Positions 61,453-64,000 of a DNA stretch of 64,000 nucleotides are shown one piece after another. A program made the translations under genes and the position numbers. Position 1 is the first letter of the stretch. The number at the start of each line of letters is the position of its first letter. Source of the stretch: Verrucomicrobiaceae bacterium (GTDB lineage: Bacteria; Verrucomicrobiota; Verrucomicrobiia; Verrucomicrobiales; Verrucomicrobiaceae); the NCBI GenBank assembly GCA_016795365.1, contig JAEUHN010000032.1:1-64000 (forward strand). The letters are read 5' to 3'. A model generated the notes under the pieces. It did not search any database and was not told the origin of the DNA. It saw only the letters and a list, made by a program, of their open reading frames with translations.

Positions 61453-62468
61453 TGGTTCACAAATCGTTAACGCCCTGCGCTTTGGTGGTCTGCCTGTTAG
61501 CTACATGCGCCATTGAGCCTACGACATGCTTTGCCCAAGAACTGATTCGCTTTGCGTCCTTCGATCCTACCAAGGGCTTCAAGCCAGCTCAAACCAACCT
61601 CACGGACATCTACCTTCAAATGGCCGCGAGCCTGGAATGCTACGGAAGTCCCGAGCCATACATCCGGCATATTCAGCGGGAGCACCAGCGCATTTCTTTT
61701 CTGTATGAGCAGAAGTCGGGAAAACCGCTCCCCAACCAGATGCCTTCCCACATGACGGAATCCTATATGGACAAGCTTGTTCAGAACTGGACCTCGCTCT
61801 CTCAGCCATTGAAGCTGGATGCTCTTGCCAAAGAAGCAGGACGCAGCGTCCGCGAGGCGATCTTGGGACCACGCATGACGGGAACAGTCGTCATTGAGAT
61901 TTTCAATCACCACCAAGCAGAGCTGGCCAAGCAGATGCGTGATGAGCCTCACGCGCCATGCAGCTTTGAACAACTCCAATCCCAACTTTCCACGATGCTT
62001 GCGTTTGATGTTTCACTGCCAGAAATGAATGGCAAGAAGCCCGAACGTGCTGAAGCAATTGTTGCCATCGTGGCTCAAGAAAAAACGCTTAGCGCGACTG
62101 AGCGTAAAGAATATGCAAGCCTGCTCAGCCATGACAAGTTCAGCAAAGCTGAGTTCACAGAACTCGACCATTTCTACAGCACTGCCCATGACAAACTCAC
62201 AGCAACGGGCAAAAGCGAGATGAGCAAACGTGTTTGGGCTGGCACACACCAAGCGGAGCCAGACCACACGCGCCTGGATGCGATCAACTCGGCTCAGGTT
62301 TTCCGAAGCGAACTTGCTGCGACGCTTGCAAGAATAGATGCTGTCGCCAAAAAAGAGAAGGCAGCGGTCATCAAGGAGGTTGTGACTGGAGTGTTTATTG
62401 ACCTTGGAACCTTGGCTCAGGCAGAGCTTGCAATCGCGATTCTGGAATCAGCGATAACCAAGCGTTAG
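61446..62468 (+). CDS. Secreted protein with a conserved island domain (shared with the gene at 62465)
   Basis: A 340-residue protein from the ATG at 61446, with a signal peptide (KSLTPCALVVCLLATCAIEPTTCFAQ). It is helical, with residues about 215-280 containing LSATERKEYASLLSHDKFSK and AEFTELDHFYSTAHDKL, followed by GKSEMSKRVWAGTHQAEPDHTRL. The same pattern occurs in the convergent gene at 62465-63322. No family recognised. The start codon lies in the right inverted repeat and lacks a Shine-Dalgarno, so expression may depend on the orientation of the recombinase segment. Confidence 0.7.
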   Translation: MKLVHKSLTPCALVVCLLATCAIEPTTCFAQELIRFASFDPTKGFKPAQTNLTDIYLQMAASLECYGSPEPYIRHIQREHQRISFLYEQKSGKPLPNQMPSHMTESYMDKLVQNWTSLSQPLKLDALAKEAGRSVREAILGPRMTGTVVIEIFNHHQAELAKQMRDEPHAPCSFEQLQSQLSTMLAFDVSLPEMNGKKPERAEAIVAIVAQEKTLSATERKEYASLLSHDKFSKAEFTELDHFYSTAHDKLTATGKSEMSKRVWAGTHQAEPDHTRLDAINSAQVFRSELAATLARIDAVAKKEKAAVIKEVVTGVFIDLGTLAQAELAIAILESAITKR

Positions 62469-63322
62469 TCTCCAAGAGCTTTTGTGCTCGCAGCGTTGCC
62501 TTTGAGTTGTGGCAGTGGAGGGGTGAGATTGGTCAGCAGCAAATCATCTGGCTTTAGGTCAGCCTCACCGGCAGCATGGGAGACTTTCGCGTTAGATTCA
62601 GGGCTTGGCGCGGCTGCAATGTGGTTCAAGACCTTTGATACTTCGCTTGGCGAATTCAACGTTACCGATTCCGACTTCACGGCTTCTGACCGGAGTGAAA
62701 CATTTTCCGTGAAAGACGGCCGCGCTAGAATTTTGAAAGCCGCATCTCTTCTTTGGCCCTCCCATGCATCTTTGAAGTCGTTGCGGTCTTGTGGCTCAAT
62801 TTGCCGGAGGTTTTGGTCTCTGCCTTCCTCGTGGCGCAGGACTTCATACAGTCGTTGCGCTTCCCTCTCTTTGACGGCTCCAGGCAGTTCATTGAACTGA
62901 TACTCACCACGCCGCACGCCTTCCCACACACGATGGCTCATTTCTGCTTTGCCGTCATCACTCAAGCGATCCCATGTGTTCGTGTAGAACCTATCCAAAC
63001 GATCAAACATTGTTTTGGTGAAGAACTCGCATTGGAGGAAGGACGCGAATTCCTGTTTCTCTGAGAGGGACAACGCAGCTTCACGCTCGGCAGCGGCAAT
63101 CGCCGCAGTCGCAACCTCTTGCTCATGCTTGCGTTCAAATTCTCGTTGTTCTCTTTCCTCGGAGCGTTCGACACCGACAAGCTGACCTTGCGCATCCGCA
63201 AGGGCTTTCACCAGCATGCTGGTGGTTGCGGCGCTCACGCCGCCACCAAGAAAAATACTCATTTGCAAGTCACTGATCAGTTTGCTGAGCCGATGCAGTT
63301 CAATCTTGTTTGTTTCCGACAT
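62465..63322 (-). CDS. Cytoplasmic protein with the same island domain
   Basis: A 285-residue protein from the ATG at 63322, with a GGGAGG ribosome site upstream. Order: an N-terminal hydrophobic patch (LQMSIFLGGGVSAATTSMLVKALADA), a Glu/Arg-rich coiled-coil-like stretch (SEEREQREFERKHEQEV), then the shared domain (LSLSEKQEFASFLQCEFFTK, FDRLDRFYTNTWDRLSDDGK, AEMSHRVWEGVRRGEYQFNEL), and a low-complexity tail ending LPQLKGNAASTKAL. It overlaps the convergent secreted gene by 4 bases. No known family. Confidence 0.7.
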   Translation of the reverse strand: MSETNKIELHRLSKLISDLQMSIFLGGGVSAATTSMLVKALADAQGQLVGVERSEEREQREFERKHEQEVATAAIAAAEREAALSLSEKQEFASFLQCEFFTKTMFDRLDRFYTNTWDRLSDDGKAEMSHRVWEGVRRGEYQFNELPGAVKEREAQRLYEVLRHEEGRDQNLRQIEPQDRNDFKDAWEGQRRDAAFKILARPSFTENVSLRSEAVKSESVTLNSPSEVSKVLNHIAAAPSPESNAKVSHAAGEADLKPDDLLLTNLTPPLPQLKGNAASTKALGD

Positions 63323-63433
63323 GGTGAAACCTCCCGAGCTACGAGTATAGCACCGAACTGTTGCAGTTTTATGACAGCCACTCAAAAAAATGCTGCCAAA
63401 CTTTTAAGTGTGGTGAACCGCTGACATTGGAGG

Positions 63434-64000
63434 CTAGTAGCTTACTTTGAAAGTTGGCGAGTCTTCTGGCTTCGTTCTTCTCCGATCATAGAGGCGCGTG
63501 GTGGAAATGTTGGCATGCCCCAGCCATTCCTGAACTTTGGCGATGTCCGCCTCGTGATCGAGCGCATTGGTGGCCGCAGTGGCCCGCAGACCATGCACAC
63601 AGACCGCGCGGGGTTCGAGGCCGAGTTGACGCGCATACTTGCGCACCACGTCCTTGTAAATGCCGTGCCCCGTCAGGGCTTTTTCGAGCGATCCTGACGA
63701 GTTCTTGATCGGGCGAAAGAGTGCGCTCTCGCCTTTGTTTCCATGACCTGAACGCTCCAAGTATTCGCTGATTCGTTGCGAGCTGTGGGGATGCACCGGC
63801 ACGAACCGAATCTTGCCGCCTTTGCCCTGCACTCTGAAGTGCATCACACCACGGCGTGATTGCAGATCGCCGACCGCGAGGGAGCAAAGTTCCGCTCGCC
63901 GCAGACCATGAAACAAAAGCACCGAGAGAATCGCACGGTCACGTAGTCCCTTGAGCGTATCACCGCGAGGCGCTTCCAGAATGGACTTCGCCTCCGCGTC
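63434..64000 (-). CDS. Tyrosine recombinase, XerC/D-like, cut by the window edge
   Basis: At least 188 residues; the frame runs off the right edge, so the N-terminus is missing. The catalytic domain is complete: RAILSVLLFHGLRRAELCSL (Arg I), KGGKIRFVPVHP (Lys strand), CVHGLRATAATNAL (H-x-L-R) and WLGHANISTTRLYDRR (GH, Tyr). It is the third tyrosine recombinase within 4.7 kb. Its upstream part beyond 64000 would decide its length and family. Confidence 0.9.
   Translation of the reverse strand, partial: DAEAKSILEAPRGDTLKGLRDRAILSVLLFHGLRRAELCSLAVGDLQSRRGVMHFRVQGKGGKIRFVPVHPHSSQRISEYLERSGHGNKGESALFRPIKNSSGSLEKALTGHGIYKDVVRKYARQLGLEPRAVCVHGLRATAATNALDHEADIAKVQEWLGHANISTTRLYDRRRTKPEDSPTFKVSY

Noticed and set aside
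59378-64000. A RIT (recombinase-in-trio) element
   Set aside because: The three recombinase genes are not adjacent, not in one direction, and are of different types.

Overview
The window reads as a chromosome fragment of a verrucomicrobial bacterium (PVC superphylum, Prosthecobacter/Verrucomicrobium-like). This is inferred from gene families that are concentrated in Planctomycetes and Verrucomicrobia: DUF1501, DUF1552, a DUF1587/1592/1588/1585 cytochrome protein, a PSCyt1-DUF1549-DUF1553 giant cytochrome protein, sulfatases, ceramidase-like enzymes and BD-FAE esterases, most with signal peptides or Tat leaders, in GC-rich DNA.

Region 1 (0-24 kb) is a dense catabolic stretch of secreted hydrolases and redox proteins. 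It holds two neutral-ceramidase-like proteins, four alpha/beta-hydrolases (one with a duplicated fold), a polysaccharide deacetylase, DUF1501 and DUF1552 proteins, a DUF1592 cytochrome, a sialidase-like protein, a sulfite-oxidase-like molybdoenzyme coupled to a cytochrome fused to an STN-like domain, a sulfatase, a dimethylformamidase-like protein and a kelch propeller. Region 2 (24-34 kb) mixes housekeeping and envelope genes (YqgE, parvulin, DacA-type carboxypeptidase, glycine-zipper lipoprotein) with a PSD1/DUF1501 operon and another hydrolase.

Region 3 (34.5-52 kb) is accessory. It contains small membrane proteins, two phage-tail/collagen-like or orphan proteins, an XRE regulator, a single-chain type IIG restriction-modification enzyme with a coupled small gene, an RHS remnant, hrpA, a REP-associated tyrosine transposase (RAYT) inside its own repeat unit next to a gene-less copy of that unit, a 42-bp repeat array, a DUF6602 nuclease-like protein and a SUKH-like protein. 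Region 4 (52-59 kb) has a large Ig-like secreted protein, two methyltransferases (one MnmM-like), an Hsp20 pair behind a consensus sigma-54 promoter, and a two-gene operon led by a HigA-type HTH fused to a dCTP-deaminase-fold domain that has lost the catalytic Glu position.

Region 5 (59.2-64 kb) begins at a tRNA-Arg(CCU) and is a mobile island. It has three tyrosine recombinases; one sits between perfect 22-bp inverted repeats, and the start codon of a secreted protein lies inside one of those repeats, which suggests an invertible switch. Two convergent island genes share an undescribed domain. The best candidates for something new are the HTH-DCD operon (56.5-58.2 kb), the inverted-repeat recombinase module (60.8-61.5 kb) and the shared-domain pair (61.4-63.3 kb).
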